64,000 bases of DNA from NCBI RefSeq assembly GCF_027214005.1, contig NZ_JAPWGY010000005.1, positions 209,469 through 273,468 on the forward strand. Reading direction: 5' to 3'. Both the position numbers and the translations under genes were made by a program. The notes below the pieces were generated by a model. It was given only the letters and a program-made list of their open reading frames with translations. It was not told where the DNA came from and made no database searches. This document shows, in pieces, positions 48,631 through 59,013 of this stretch (positions are counted from its first letter, which is position 1; each line of letters opens with the position of its first letter). The DNA is from Kiloniella laminariae (GTDB lineage: Bacteria > Pseudomonadota > Alphaproteobacteria > Kiloniellales > Kiloniellaceae).

Positions 48631-49040
48631 GCTTTTCTCCTCCAGTAGAACCGGATTTCTTATTATATGTTATCTCTGTGTGGTGAACGACTATGCCACT
48701 CACCTGTTGACATGCTGTTCCGAATGCGACGAGGAGTGACTTTCTCACCCACTTCTTTTCAATCTACAGGTACGGAAAGTAAATACTCAGCCCTGAAAAG
48801 AGAAATAAAATACTTGTCTATACATTCATGGGACCTGCGATTCCAATAAGCATGCATTTTGTCTACCACAATTAATTGGTAAATTGTTTCTGTGTTATCG
48901 AAAATATTTAAGGAATGCTTTTGTATCGAGACAATATGTCTTGTGCGGGCTTGCACCAACTGAACAGGAAGACCAATCAACAATTCCAATCACGTACAGA
49001 TGATTTTCTATTTTGGCAGAGACGGTGCAGGATTCAGTCC
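48631..49040. other. 410-base AT-rich gap between divergent pyc and TPR gene
   Basis: Holds the promoters of both genes. Only short, unlikely frames are present; no hairpin, operator or RNA gene was recognised. Confidence 0.5.
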
Positions 49041-49601
49041 ATGAAGAATAAACTGTTTTATCTCGTACTGCTTTCCCTTTGTCTTGTCATCAGTCCGTTT
49101 AAGGTCCGGGCTGATCAGAAAGACAGTCGGTTACCTTCTCTTTTTGAAAAACTTCAACTGGCTTCGCCCGGAGTGGAGAGTTTTCTTATTGAAGGAAAGA
49201 TCTGGTCAATCTGGTTGGAAACAGAAGACGGAATTATTGCGGAGCAGATGGATGGAGCAGGAAGAGCAACTGGCAAAGGTGACTATGAAGAAGCTCTTCT
49301 TGGCTATACGTCGATTATCAAACGAAACCCGAACTATGCCGAAGCCTGGAACAAACGGGCATTGACCCATTATCTTATGGGAAACCTGACAAAATCACTG
49401 ACCGACATCAACAGAACGCTGTTACTCGAGCCCCGACATTTTGGAGCTCTTGCGGGACAGGGGTTGATTTATATCGCCCAGAAAAAATGGCGTTTGGCCA
49501 GGCAGGCTCTGGAAAAAGCTCTTGCTGTGCATCCGACCATGCCCGGGCCACTAGAAAATCTGCGGTATGTTAAAACACAGATAGAGGGTGAGGAGATATA
49601 A
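49041..49601 (+). CDS. Exported tetratricopeptide-repeat protein
   Basis: A 186-residue protein with a Sec signal (LFYLVLLSLCLVISPFKVRAD, cut after ~25). It has two to three TPR-like repeats: GDYEEALLGYTSIIKRNPNYAEAW, KALTHYLMGNL-type RALTHYLMGNLTKSLTDINR and GQGLIYIAQKKWRLARQALE. It probably acts as a periplasmic scaffold; partner unknown. I chose the ATG at 49041, with AGGA upstream; an earlier frame start (48915) lacks a signal peptide. Convergent with the prepilin-peptidase gene. Confidence 0.8.
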   Translation: MKNKLFYLVLLSLCLVISPFKVRADQKDSRLPSLFEKLQLASPGVESFLIEGKIWSIWLETEDGIIAEQMDGAGRATGKGDYEEALLGYTSIIKRNPNYAEAWNKRALTHYLMGNLTKSLTDINRTLLLEPRHFGALAGQGLIYIAQKKWRLARQALEKALAVHPTMPGPLENLRYVKTQIEGEEI

Positions 49602-49616
49602 AAAGAAAACACTGGT

Positions 49617-50126
49617 TCAGGATAAAAACAAAGGAAGTTGATCCATTACAATAAACAAGGCGATGCCGATCGCTACGCCATAAGGGATTTCCCCGCCTCT
49701 GCGCAACCAGTTCGGCATTGCCGCTGTTACATTGTACTTTGCCAGAAGATATTCAAAAGCGTGGGTATAACGACGCAGTATCAGGATAATCAAAACCTGC
49801 CCTCCGCCAACAAGTGAGACAATGGTTATAAAAACAGGCAAGAGTTTCAATCCGGTCCAGAGGGCGAGTACAGTCAGCAACTTGACGTCACCCCCCCCGA
49901 GAATACGAAAGGAAAAAAGCACAATCCCGGCGACGAAAACAATTCCCATTGCCATAAGATGATCAAGAATGTCGATCGGGAATTTGTTAAAGACAAAGGT
50001 CATGGCAAAAAGCAGGGCCAAAGCCAGGCAGACGACGTTGGGAATGCGCATCTGGATCAGATCGTACAACATCGTAACAACAATAAAAAGTATCAGTACC
50101 AGCTTTGTTATCAGTAGCGCATCCAT
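49617..50126 (-). CDS. Prepilin peptidase, CpaA/TadV type (A24)
   Basis: A 169-residue inner-membrane aspartic protease with about five hydrophobic segments. Catalytic Asp sites are YDLIQMRIPN near residue 22 and LGGGDVKLLTVLALW (GxGDxK, near 76). It lacks the N-terminal methylase part of PilD, as in CpaA/TadV enzymes that process Flp pilins. No pilin or tad genes are in the window, so it is an orphan here. Confidence 0.85.
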   Translation of the reverse strand: MDALLITKLVLILFIVVTMLYDLIQMRIPNVVCLALALLFAMTFVFNKFPIDILDHLMAMGIVFVAGIVLFSFRILGGGDVKLLTVLALWTGLKLLPVFITIVSLVGGGQVLIILILRRYTHAFEYLLAKYNVTAAMPNWLRRGGEIPYGVAIGIALFIVMDQLPLFLS

Positions 50127-50325
50127 ACCTGATCTCTGTTCGTGTTTTACGTTTTACGCATACCATAAGGATACACTGCACTGACATTGTGCTCAATTCT
50201 GGTTAATGCCGTATTAACCCATGGTATCCGGTGCACGAAAGAGTAAAATTTATTTTGGTTGATCGTCCAATAAAAATTGCTTACAGCTTATCTCATCAGG
50301 ATAAATGGCTTTGCAGGGACTGAGA

Positions 50326-50925
50326 ATGCCGAAAGTGGGAATGGAGCCCATCAGAAAGCAGCAATTGATTGATGCCACGATCGCTTCAATCCATGCGCGC
50401 GGGTTTTCCGAAACCAGCATTCGCCAGATCAGTCAGGCTGCCGGAGTTTCTCCGGGTATTGTTCATCACTACTTCCGGGACAAGGATGATCTTCTCCAGT
50501 CAACCATGCGCAAATTGTTACAGGACCTGAGATTGAGGGTTCTGTCACAGCTTGCTTTGGCCAAAACGCCGGAAGAGCGGGTTGTCTCCTTGATTTACAC
50601 TTATCTGGATGACCACCTTTTCGAGCCGGAAACAGTGTCTGCCTGGCTCGCATTCTGGGCGCATATCCCCCATTCTGACAAACTCAGGCGATTGCAGAAG
50701 ATTTACGAGCAACGGCAGATGAGCACCTTCAGGCATGCCCTGAAACAAATTCTGCCTTTTGAGCAAGCAGACAGGGCAGCTTGTGGTCTGGTTTCACTGA
50801 TTGACGGTTTGTGGGTCAGAACCTCGCTTCAGGAAAAGCCAATGGAAAGGCAAAAAGCCCAGGAGCTTGTTCTGGACTATTTTGCCCTTTTGATCGGTAA
50901 GCCGGCAGCGTGCCAAACCAGATAA
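50326..50925 (+). CDS. betI: TetR-family regulator BetI
   Basis: A 199-residue repressor of choline-to-glycine betaine genes. The start [19 protein letters not shown], then [33 protein letters not shown], is the Bet[31 protein letters not shown] and [16 protein letters not shown] [16 protein letters not shown] match the ligand domain. I chose the ATG at 50326 to match BetI; one at 50305 adds seven residues. Followed 52 bases later by betA. Confidence 0.92.
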   Translation: MPKVGMEPIRKQQLIDATIASIHARGFSETSIRQISQAAGVSPGIVHHYFRDKDDLLQSTMRKLLQDLRLRVLSQLALAKTPEERVVSLIYTYLDDHLFEPETVSAWLAFWAHIPHSDKLRRLQKIYEQRQMSTFRHALKQILPFEQADRAACGLVSLIDGLWVRTSLQEKPMERQKAQELVLDYFALLIGKPAACQTR

Positions 50926-50977
50926 TTATTATTCCCTATTGATTGGCCACAGGCCACGGCGCAGCAGGAGAAAGCAG

Positions 50978-52642
50978 ATGTCGAACCAAACTTTTGATTT
51001 TATTATTGTCGGGGCCGGTTCGGCGGGCTGTGTCCTGGCAAATCGCCTGAGTGAAGACCCCAAGAATTCGGTTCTCCTGCTGGAAGCAGGTGGCAGTGAC
51101 AGCAGCATCTTTATCCAGATGCCGACTGCACTTTCCATCCCGATGAATATGTCCCGTTATAACTGGGAATTTGAATCCGTTCCCGAACCCCACATGAATA
51201 ATCGTCGGATGCACTGTCCTCGCGGCAAGGTTCTTGGGGGATCTTCCTCGATCAACGGGATGGTTTATGTACGTGGCCATGCCTGTGATTTCGATGAATG
51301 GGAGGAAAAGGGCGCAGAAGGATGGGGCTATCGCCACTGCCTGCCCTATTTCAAACGGGCAGAAACATGGAAAGGCAAAGCAGACGCTTATCGAGGCGAT
51401 CGTGGCCCATTGGCAACCTGTAACGGCAATGAAATGCAGAACCCGTTGTACAAGGCTTTTATCCAGGCGGGTGTAGAGGCAGGTTATGGCGCGACTGAGG
51501 ACTATAACGGTTACCGTCAGGAAGGCTTCGGCCCCATGCACATGACGGTCAAGGACGGAGTGCGCTGGTCTACGGCCAATGCCTATCTGAAACCGGTTCT
51601 TGATCGGCCCAATCTCAAGGTTGTTTCAGGGGCTTTGACCAAACGTATTGTCATGACGGGTAAAAAAGCCTCTGGCATTGAGTATCAGATTGGTGGCGTT
51701 AGCAAAACCGCACTGGCAAACCGGGAAGTCATTCTGTCGTCCGGGTCAGTTGGCTCCCCTCACCTGTTGCAGGTCTCCGGGATTGGTCCGGCAGAGGTTC
51801 TCAAAAAAGCGGGTGTTTCTGTCGTCCATGATCTGCCTGGCGTTGGCAGCAACCTGCAAGATCATCTCGAAGTCTACTTCCAGTTCCGCTGTAAAGAACC
51901 CATTACACTGAACGGTGAGTTGAGCCTGTGGCGCAAGTTCCTGATCGGTGCGCGCTGGATGTTGTTCAAGAGTGGTCTGGGGGCAACCAATCACTTTGAA
52001 TCCTGCGCATTCATTCGCTCAAAAGCCGGGTTGAAGTGGCCGGATATCCAGTATCATTTCCTGCCCGCTGCAATGCGTTATGATGGACAGGCTGCCTTTG
52101 ATGGTCATGGTATTCAGGTTCATGTCGGACCGAACAAGCCGAAAAGCCGGGGTCACATTCACATCACCAGTGGCGACGTGAAGGACAAACCCGAGATCCT
52201 TTTCAATTACAACGAACATGAAGATGATCGGGAAGCTTTCCGCGCCTGTATCCGTCTCAGCCGGGAAATCATGGAACAGTCTGCGATGGCCCCCTATTGT
52301 GCCGATGAAATTCAGCCTGGCGCAGCCTTGACTTCGGATGAGGATCTGGATGCCTGGATCAGGGAAAATGCGGAAAGTGCCTATCATCCGTCCTGTACCT
52401 GCAAAATCGGATCAGATGATGATCCTATGGCCGTACTCGATAACGAGTGCCGGGTCAGAGGTATTGAGAATTTACGTGTGGTTGACAGTTCGATCTTTCC
52501 GACCATCCCGAATGGCAACCTGAATGCCCCAACAATCATGGTTGGCGAAAAGGCTGCTGATCTTATTTTGGGGAAAGATCCTCTGGCCCCTTCCAATGCC
52601 GAGACCTGGATACATCCGGAGTGGGAAACCAAACAGAGGTGA
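50978..52642 (+). CDS. betA: Choline dehydrogenase BetA (GMC oxidoreductase)
   Basis: A 554-residue FAD enzyme that oxidises choline to betaine aldehyde for osmoprotection. It has [65 protein letters not shown] and the C-terminal catalytic [20 protein letters not shown] with [21 protein letters not shown] chose the ATG at 50978, with AGGAG seven bases upstream. No betaine aldehyde dehydrogenase (betB) or choline transporter is adjacent. Confidence 0.95.
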   Translation: MSNQTFDFIIVGAGSAGCVLANRLSEDPKNSVLLLEAGGSDSSIFIQMPTALSIPMNMSRYNWEFESVPEPHMNNRRMHCPRGKVLGGSSSINGMVYVRGHACDFDEWEEKGAEGWGYRHCLPYFKRAETWKGKADAYRGDRGPLATCNGNEMQNPLYKAFIQAGVEAGYGATEDYNGYRQEGFGPMHMTVKDGVRWSTANAYLKPVLDRPNLKVVSGALTKRIVMTGKKASGIEYQIGGVSKTALANREVILSSGSVGSPHLLQVSGIGPAEVLKKAGVSVVHDLPGVGSNLQDHLEVYFQFRCKEPITLNGELSLWRKFLIGARWMLFKSGLGATNHFESCAFIRSKAGLKWPDIQYHFLPAAMRYDGQAAFDGHGIQVHVGPNKPKSRGHIHITSGDVKDKPEILFNYNEHEDDREAFRACIRLSREIMEQSAMAPYCADEIQPGAALTSDEDLDAWIRENAESAYHPSCTCKIGSDDDPMAVLDNECRVRGIENLRVVDSSIFPTIPNGNLNAPTIMVGEKAADLILGKDPLAPSNAETWIHPEWETKQR

Positions 52643-52679
52643 TAATTCCATAGGCGGAATTGGTTGTTTTCTCTTGAGA

Positions 52680-52713
52680 AAGAAGGCACTGAAAGGTTTC
52701 AGTGCCTTCTTTG
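52680..52713. terminator. Bidirectional terminator between betA and the convergent binding-protein gene
   Basis: AAGAAGGCACTGAAA (52680-52694) pairs with TTTCAGTGCCTTCTT (52697-52711), a near-perfect palindrome. T-rich sequence lies on both outgoing sides. Confidence 0.85.
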
Positions 52714-52719
52714 TTATTA

Positions 52720-54306
52720 TTAAGAGAGCCACCAGCGTTCAACAATTCTGGCACCGTCAAAGTCACGATCAGACCCCAAAGTTCCATGAGCGATTTTTTC
52801 ACTGCTGGCCATAATTGCATTGGCAAAGAAAGGAACAATAACGCCGCCTTCATCGCGAATAATCAACTGCATTTCTGTATAAATTTCCCGGCGTTTGCTT
52901 TTGTCAAGCAAGGGGCGGGCTTCTTTTAAAAGCCTGTTGAAACGTTCGTGTTGCCAAAAGGTATCATTCCAGCTTGCCGTTTGCGCATAACCAGTAGAGA
53001 ACATTGTGTCTTCGGTTGAATAGCCGCCCCAATAACAAGCGCAAAACGGTTTTTTCATCCAGACGTTTGACCAATATCCGTCGTTTGGCTCACGTACAAC
53101 ATTGATATTGATTCCAGCACGCGCGGCTTGTCCTTTGTAAAGCACCGCGGCATCGACGGCTCCGGCAAAGGCGGCATCAGCAGCGCTGAGATCAACTGTT
53201 AAACCTTCAGCACCGGCTTGTTTAAGATGGTATTTGGCCTTTTCAGGATCATAACTTCTCGGACTAATTTCAGAAGCAAAATTACGATAGGAAGGCCCAA
53301 TCGGATTGTCATTACCAATAGTGCCGTGACCGCGTAAAACCTTGTCGAGGATTTCCTGTCTATCGATGGCATATTTCAGGGCGAGACGGACATTATTGTC
53401 CTTAAACAACCCCATATCAGTACGCATGGGAAAGGTATAATGGAGTGGTCCTGCTGTTTCCTCGACCTTCATCCCCGGTTTACGGGAAAGTAGGCGTGCC
53501 GTCTTGGGATCAACCTTGTCTATCGCCTGTACGGCTCCGGTGAGCAAGGCATTTGTCCGGGCGGATATATCGTGAATAACCAGAATATCGACACTGTCGG
53601 CATGGGCACGCCCAGGTTTCCAGTAGTTGGTATTTTTGACAAATGAGGCTTTCACACCAGGTTCAAACTCTTTGAGCTGATAACCGCCAACGCCAATCCC
53701 TGATTGCCAATCAAGAGATCCATCCTCTTTGGCTTGAAAAACAGCGAACTGCGGGAGAGCCAAATTGTAGGGAAAATCAGCATTACCTTCAGCCAGTTCA
53801 ATAGTGACCGTTTGGTCATCAGGCGCTTCAATCTGCACAATTGACTGGGCAATTGGTCTGACTGCTGATTCAGAATTTTCTCCGCGGTGGTGATTTATGG
53901 AAGCAACAACATCATTTGCCTTCAGGTTTTTACCATTATGGAACGTAATATTTTTCCGGATCTGGAAGGTCCATATTCTTGCATCCGTGCCTCCATCCCA
54001 GCTGGATGCAATTGAGGGAATCAGATCTCCGGATGGGGCAATTTCAGTCAAGGTGTCTGTCATGGCCAATATGACCACGCCCTGAAAGTTATTTTCTGAT
54101 CTGGCAGGGTTGTAACTATCTGTAGCGGCTCCATGCCCCATTGCCAGTATCATATGGCCACCGGATTTTGGTGTTTCCGTAGCAAGGGCTGTCGGAGACC
54201 AGCCCGATGCAGTGAGGATGCCTGCGCCTGTGGCACCTGCAATGAAACCTCTTCGGGTAATACTGCTGTTTGAGGCTGCTGATGTGTTCAGTATACTGGT
54301 CTTCAT
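52720..54306 (-). CDS. Family-5 solute-binding protein (peptide/nickel/opine type), Tat-exported
   Basis: A 528-residue periplasmic receptor. The N-terminus SSITRRGFIAGATGAGILTASG is a Tat signal. The mature part has MILAMGHGAATDSYNPARSE and WTFQIRKNITFHNGKNLKANDVVASI, the family-5 (DppA/OppA) landmarks, and KYAIDRQEILDKVLRGHGTIGNDNPIGP. No permease or ATPase genes adjoin it, so it must use a transporter encoded elsewhere or serve as a sensor. It follows the HTH regulator on the same strand across a terminator. Confidence 0.9.
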   Translation of the reverse strand: MKTSILNTSAASNSSITRRGFIAGATGAGILTASGWSPTALATETPKSGGHMILAMGHGAATDSYNPARSENNFQGVVILAMTDTLTEIAPSGDLIPSIASSWDGGTDARIWTFQIRKNITFHNGKNLKANDVVASINHHRGENSESAVRPIAQSIVQIEAPDDQTVTIELAEGNADFPYNLALPQFAVFQAKEDGSLDWQSGIGVGGYQLKEFEPGVKASFVKNTNYWKPGRAHADSVDILVIHDISARTNALLTGAVQAIDKVDPKTARLLSRKPGMKVEETAGPLHYTFPMRTDMGLFKDNNVRLALKYAIDRQEILDKVLRGHGTIGNDNPIGPSYRNFASEISPRSYDPEKAKYHLKQAGAEGLTVDLSAADAAFAGAVDAAVLYKGQAARAGININVVREPNDGYWSNVWMKKPFCACYWGGYSTEDTMFSTGYAQTASWNDTFWQHERFNRLLKEARPLLDKSKRREIYTEMQLIIRDEGGVIVPFFANAIMASSEKIAHGTLGSDRDFDGARIVERWWLS

Positions 54307-54433
54307 AGAGTTTCTCCCAATTATCTTGCTCCCAGTTCATGGATTTGGCCTGTCTTATTCGACCTGCCTCTTGTTATTATCTGACTGATTAGGGAACATT
54401 TTTTGGATCAAAACAATTTCGCTGAATAAAAAT

Positions 54434-54477
54434 AACTGACGCTTTTTGAGTGATATCAGCTTCAGAGTGCGTCAGTT
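54434..54477 (-). terminator. Terminator of the HTH regulator gene
   Basis: AACTGACGC (54434-54442) pairs with GCGTCAGTT (54469-54477) over a 26-base loop. On the minus strand ATTTTTATTC follows. It lies 17 bases after the regulator's stop. Confidence 0.65.
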
Positions 54478-54494
54478 TGTTTTGGCCAGGTTAA

Positions 54495-55316
54495 CTAGGA
54501 ATGATTACTGGCATAAAGAACCTGTTCTTGGTTATTGATCTGATTTCTGATCATGGCTTCAACTTTATCAGGAACAGCGTCACTGTGTGCATTAAAACGA
54601 CCACATTCACCTAAAGCTACCTTCAGGTTATATTGTGGGTCGAGTTTTTGGAAAATAATGCGGGCAGCGGCCGGTACTCTTCCCCGGGTGCTGGGAACAC
54701 CTAGAGTAAGTCCGGATAACAGTCCTACTCTGCTATGGTGGGATGGCATCAGCGTCGTCTGGGAAATCGTTCCCTTGACCAGTGTTTCATGCTCCCGGAT
54801 GTAGATTGTTTCTTCCAGATAGGCAACAGATCCAAGATATTTAAACAGGAAGGCATTGGATAATCTTTCACCTGATTCTCTAATAACCTCAATACCTTTA
54901 CTGTAAATTCTCCCATCATCTTCAAACAGGTTGATCAGGGATTTGGTGATCATGCCAGGGGCTGCGAGAGAATAAAAATAGGTGTGATAATACCCCAGGT
55001 ACTTTTGCAAGCGCCTGGTGGAGTTCTGGTATACCTCATCCAGATATCCCAGCCGCAGTTTTAACCGGGAATCTCCCATCGAACGCTGGTTGCGTTCATG
55101 CAGTAGAACCGAAAACTTGCTGTGTTCGATCAGGAGATCACTTGGATTAAGCCCGAGATATTCCGAAATTCTAGCCATGTTGTGTCTGGATGGCTGAACC
55201 GAACCACTGAGGTATTTGTTAAATTGTTGCCGATTGATGCCAATTCTACGGCAGATATGAGAAATAGACGGGTGCTGGCTACAGGCCAGTCTCAAGTTTA
55301 AAGAAAAATCATCCAT
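54495..55316 (-). CDS. Helix-turn-helix (XRE-type) regulator with unknown C-terminal domain
   Basis: A 273-residue protein. The N-terminal Cro/XRE-type HTH reads HPSISHICRRIGINRQQFNKYLSG, then PSRHNMARISEYLGLNPSDLL. The long C-terminal part (~90-273), with LGYYHTYFYSLAAPGMITKS and SRVGLLSGLTLGVPSTRGRVPAARI-type stretches, resembles a ligand-sensing domain but I cannot name it. I chose the ATG at 55316, with AAGGA seven bases upstream. It is divergent from the CocE-type hydrolase and upstream of the solute-binding protein, so it may control both. Confidence 0.8.
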   Translation of the reverse strand: MDDFSLNLRLACSQHPSISHICRRIGINRQQFNKYLSGSVQPSRHNMARISEYLGLNPSDLLIEHSKFSVLLHERNQRSMGDSRLKLRLGYLDEVYQNSTRRLQKYLGYYHTYFYSLAAPGMITKSLINLFEDDGRIYSKGIEVIRESGERLSNAFLFKYLGSVAYLEETIYIREHETLVKGTISQTTLMPSHHSRVGLLSGLTLGVPSTRGRVPAAARIIFQKLDPQYNLKVALGECGRFNAHSDAVPDKVEAMIRNQINNQEQVLYASNHS

Positions 55317-55504
55317 CTTAATTTCCTTAAGCATACTGAAGCTATATTTAGACTATATAGCATAAAATATTATTAAGTAGCGAAATTGGTTTTAAGCCAT
55401 AAGCTCGATAGTCTGTTTCCTGACCGAGAGTGAAAACCAGTCATATCTGACACGACCTCGGGCTCTGGTTTTTAATGGTTTGTTACAAGAAAATAGGTGC
55501 AGTT

Positions 55505-57517
55505 ATGGGGAACAGTTTTATGAGGTTGCGTCAGGTCGAGACAGAAGAAAACCTCTGGATTATTCTTTCCGACGGCTGTCGACTTGCTGCACGTATGTGG
55601 TATCCGGCTGATTATCTTACCACCCCTGTTCCTGCAATCCTCGAATACATTCCTTATCGTAAACGTGACGGCTCTCGCCTGCGGGACGAAGGCATGTATT
55701 CTTATATGGCAAGCCATGGCTATGCCTGTATTCGTGTGGATATCAGAGGCAATGGAGACTCTGATGGTTTAATGGAAGATGAATACAGCCCTCAGGAACT
55801 CGACGATGGCATCGAGATTATCAACTGGTTGGCTACACAGCCGTGGTGTACGGGCAAGGTCGGAATAGTTGGAATTTCCTGGGGAGGATTTAATGGCCTG
55901 CAGATTGCAGCCATGCAGCCTGAAGCGCTCAAGGCGATTATAACCATTTGCTCTACCGATGACCGTTATGCGGATGATATTCATTACATGGGCGGCTGTT
56001 TGCTCAACGACAACATGAGCTGGTCATCCCAGATGCTTGCCTACTCATCACGCCCGCCAGATCCTGCCTTGGTTGGAGAAAGGTGGCGAGAAATGTGGCT
56101 TGAGCGACTGGAGAATATGCCCTTACTGGCTGCAAACTGGTTACGTCATCAGCGTCGGGATGAATTTTGGAAACATGGATCCGTATGTGAAAATTACGCT
56201 GATATCACAGCTGCCGTCTATGCCGTTGGGGGGTGGGCCGATGGGTACAGCAATGCCATCCCGCGCCTTGTTGAAGGTTTGCAGGCCCCTGTTTGCGGGT
56301 TGATCGGACCTTGGGAACATAAATATCCTCACATTGCCAGGCCCGGGCCTGATTTTGACTTTCTACCTGAGATGCGTCGTTGGTGGGACTACTGGCTCAA
56401 GGATATTGATAATGGTGTTGATCAACAGCCAAAACTCCGCGCCTATATCATGGATTCAGTCAAACCTGCTGTTGATTACAACCACCGTCCCGGCTTTTGG
56501 ATTGAAGAGGTTAATTATCCAATTTCCTCGGTGACAGATAAGCTGCTCTATTTAGTTTCGGGAGGGCTTTGCGAAGACTGTCCTGAAGAACATCAGCAAC
56601 TTGAACTTTGCTCTCCCCAACATACCGGACTTTCTGCTGGAAGATGGTGTGCCGGAATGCGCCTGGATATGGAGAACCCTCAGGATCAACGCGGCGATGA
56701 TGCCTATAGTTTATGTTTTGACAGTGATTTACTCGAAAAAGAGATGCTGATTTTGGGAGCTCCTGTCGTGTCACTGACGGTCGCACTTGACAGACCTCAG
56801 GGGATGATTGCCGTACGCCTGTGCGATATACATCCGGATGGGGCTTCGACAAGAATAACCTATGGATTATTAAACCTGTGCCATCGCGACAGTCATGAAT
56901 TTCCTGAACCTCTCGAACCAAACAAATGTTACAGCGTTCAGGTAAAATTGAATGATATCGGCTATCGACTACCGAAAGGACACAAGCTGCGCCTTGCTAT
57001 TTCGACAGCTTACTGGCCGATTTCCTGGCCTTCACCTGAAGAGACAACAGCCACGATTACAACCGGAATAAGCTCCCTGCTTTTACCCGAATACAAGATT
57101 GACCATCCTGAGCTCATAAAAATGCAGCCCGCAATCCCGCGAGGTGAAGACGATGTGGTTATTCACCGAGAACCTGCTTCTTCACGGAAAACCGAGCAGG
57201 ACTGTAATAACGGAACAGTCACAGTCACAACGATTGAAGATTTTGGTCAGAAGATATTTCCTGCAACAGGATTGGAAGTGAGTAGTCGGGTTGAGGAGCG
57301 CTTCACTATATCCCCTGATGATCCGTTGTCTGCCTTTGCAGAGGCACATTGGGTCATGGCTGTCGGAAGGAATGAATGGCAAACGCGTACTGTTGGCAAG
57401 ACAACGATGAATGCCGACAAACAAAATTATTATCTCATTGCCACGCTGGATGCCTATGAAGCTGATGAGAAGATTTTCAGTAAGGAATGGAAAGAGACAA
57501 TCCCGAGAGATTTATGA
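55505..57517 (+). CDS. CocE/NonD family hydrolase (X-Pro dipeptidyl-peptidase-like)
   Basis: A 670-residue serine hydrolase. The N-terminal alpha/beta-hydrolase domain has DGCRLAARMWYPADYLTTPV, SHGYACIRVDIRGNGDSDGLMEDEYSPQEL, the nucleophile VGISWGGFNGLQ, the acid VGGWADGYSNA and the base GPWEHKYPH. The C-terminal jelly-roll domain (VVSLTVALDRP, RITYGLLNLCHRDSHEF) fits CocE. Members split esters, amides or N-terminal Xaa-Pro peptides; the true substrate is unknown. No signal peptide. I chose the ATG at 55505, with AGGTG upstream. Confidence 0.9.
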   Translation: MGNSFMRLRQVETEENLWIILSDGCRLAARMWYPADYLTTPVPAILEYIPYRKRDGSRLRDEGMYSYMASHGYACIRVDIRGNGDSDGLMEDEYSPQELDDGIEIINWLATQPWCTGKVGIVGISWGGFNGLQIAAMQPEALKAIITICSTDDRYADDIHYMGGCLLNDNMSWSSQMLAYSSRPPDPALVGERWREMWLERLENMPLLAANWLRHQRRDEFWKHGSVCENYADITAAVYAVGGWADGYSNAIPRLVEGLQAPVCGLIGPWEHKYPHIARPGPDFDFLPEMRRWWDYWLKDIDNGVDQQPKLRAYIMDSVKPAVDYNHRPGFWIEEVNYPISSVTDKLLYLVSGGLCEDCPEEHQQLELCSPQHTGLSAGRWCAGMRLDMENPQDQRGDDAYSLCFDSDLLEKEMLILGAPVVSLTVALDRPQGMIAVRLCDIHPDGASTRITYGLLNLCHRDSHEFPEPLEPNKCYSVQVKLNDIGYRLPKGHKLRLAISTAYWPISWPSPEETTATITTGISSLLLPEYKIDHPELIKMQPAIPRGEDDVVIHREPASSRKTEQDCNNGTVTVTTIEDFGQKIFPATGLEVSSRVEERFTISPDDPLSAFAEAHWVMAVGRNEWQTRTVGKTTMNADKQNYYLIATLDAYEADEKIFSKEWKETIPRDL

Positions 57518-57628
57518 TTCTTAAAAATTTTCAGAGATCAGAGGCTTTTGGCCTTTGATGGCAAGAGACAAGTTTTCACTTTCTTTTGTCAAGCTTTACT
57601 CGGACCAGTAAAGCGACCTGCCTCTCTT

Positions 57629-57661
57629 ACGCCGTGAGTAAATAACTCACGGCGTTTTTTT
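57629..57661 (+). terminator. Terminator of the CocE-type hydrolase gene
   Basis: ACGCCGTGAGT (57629-57639) pairs with ACTCACGGCGT (57645-57655) over a 5-base loop, followed by seven Ts on the plus strand. It also lies 16 bases past the convergent bioB stop, where on the minus strand it lacks a T-run. Confidence 0.9.
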
Positions 57662-57676
57662 ATCTCTGTTGCTAGT

Positions 57677-58798
57677 TCACACACAACCGCAGTCGGGTGA
57701 ACCACAGCCACGGGGTGCTGCGTCGTGATGTTCGACAACGGCCCCCTTCTGTTCTGTTGCCAGGCCAAGACGGGCAAACAGCGCCATGTCTTCATTCTCT
57801 TCTGGGTTGGCAGTGGTCAGGAGCTTGTCACCATAGAAAATGGAATTTGCACCCGCCATGAAACAAAGCGCCTGACCTTCGTCGCCAAGTGATCGCCGCC
57901 CGGCGGAAAGACGTACATAGGACTTTGGCATCATCAGGCGGGCAACAGCTACGGTGCGCACCATCTCAAAACTATCGATACGCTGCATGTCGCCAAAAGG
58001 CGTTCCCTTGACGGGTACCAGCATGTTGATCGGCACAGAGCCCGGATGCTTTGGAAGATTGGCAAGCGCCATCAGCAGTCCGACACGATCCTTGCGCTCT
58101 TCACCCATGCCGATAATGCCGCCAGAACAGACATTTAGGCCCGCTTCACGCACATGAGAAAGGGTTTCGATCCGGTCTTCAAAGGAACGGGTCGTGATCA
58201 CTTCCGGATAATATTCCGGGGAGGTATCAATATTGTGATTGTAATAATCAAGACCGGCCTCTTTCAGGCTGTCGGCCTGATCGCGGTTCAACATACCCAG
58301 GGTCATGCAGGTTTCCATGCCCAGGTCTTTCACCGCGGTTACAATTTCAGCAATCTTGTCGATATCGCGGTCTTTGACATTGCGCCAGGCTGCCCCCATG
58401 CAAAAACGACCAGAACCATTGGCTTTGGCTTTTTTTGCATATTCAACAACGCTCTCCTTGTCCATCAGTTTGCTGGCCCCAACGTCAGTCTGATAACGCG
58501 AAGACTGTGAGCAGTACTTACAATCTTCGGCACAGCCACCCTGTTTGATGTTCAGCAGCGTTGAAAGCTGAACCTTGTTGGGATCAAAGTACTTGCGGTG
58601 CATGGTTTGGGCCTGAAACAGCAGGTCCATCAAAGGCAGGTCATAAAGGGCTTCGATTTCTTCGCGGGTCCAGTTGGTCCGCAAGTCGCCCGAGGCAGAT
58701 GTCTCTGTATTCTCAGCCGCAACAGTATCCGTTATAGCCTGTGTGGCCACAGGTACATCAGTAAGACGGGTATCTGTAATTCGGGATTCATTTTCCAT
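57677..58798 (-). CDS. bioB: Biotin synthase BioB
   Basis: A radical-SAM enzyme of 373 residues that inserts sulfur into dethiobiotin. It has the [4Fe-4S] motif [59 protein letters not shown] and [15 protein letters not shown] [18 protein letters not shown], then [31 protein letters not shown]. Two features are odd: an extra N-terminal ~40 residues, and a Cys-rich tail ([11 protein letters not shown]). I chose the ATG at 58798; ATG at 58816 (GGGAG lies downstream of it) and TTG at 58861 are alternatives. Last gene of the bio cluster. Confidence 0.93.
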   Translation of the reverse strand: MENESRITDTRLTDVPVATQAITDTVAAENTETSASGDLRTNWTREEIEALYDLPLMDLLFQAQTMHRKYFDPNKVQLSTLLNIKQGGCAEDCKYCSQSSRYQTDVGASKLMDKESVVEYAKKAKANGSGRFCMGAAWRNVKDRDIDKIAEIVTAVKDLGMETCMTLGMLNRDQADSLKEAGLDYYNHNIDTSPEYYPEVITTRSFEDRIETLSHVREAGLNVCSGGIIGMGEERKDRVGLLMALANLPKHPGSVPINMLVPVKGTPFGDMQRIDSFEMVRTVAVARLMMPKSYVRLSAGRRSLGDEGQALCFMAGANSIFYGDKLLTTANPEENEDMALFARLGLATEQKGAVVEHHDAAPRGCGSPDCGCV

Positions 58799-59013
58799 GG
58801 CGGCCTTTACTCCCATGTTTGTTTGCTGTGCTGTTTTAACGTTCCCGACCAGTAACGGCAAGCAACAAGCAGTTTTGTTCTCATTCTTTTATCGCATAAA
58901 ACAGCCCGAAGAACCTTTGATTTCTGCTCAAGTGTTTTGCAAAAATACTTCAGGTCTGATGACAAGCCCTTTATGTAGAAATATTTCTTTCTATTACAAT
59001 ACCTTGGTCGCCG

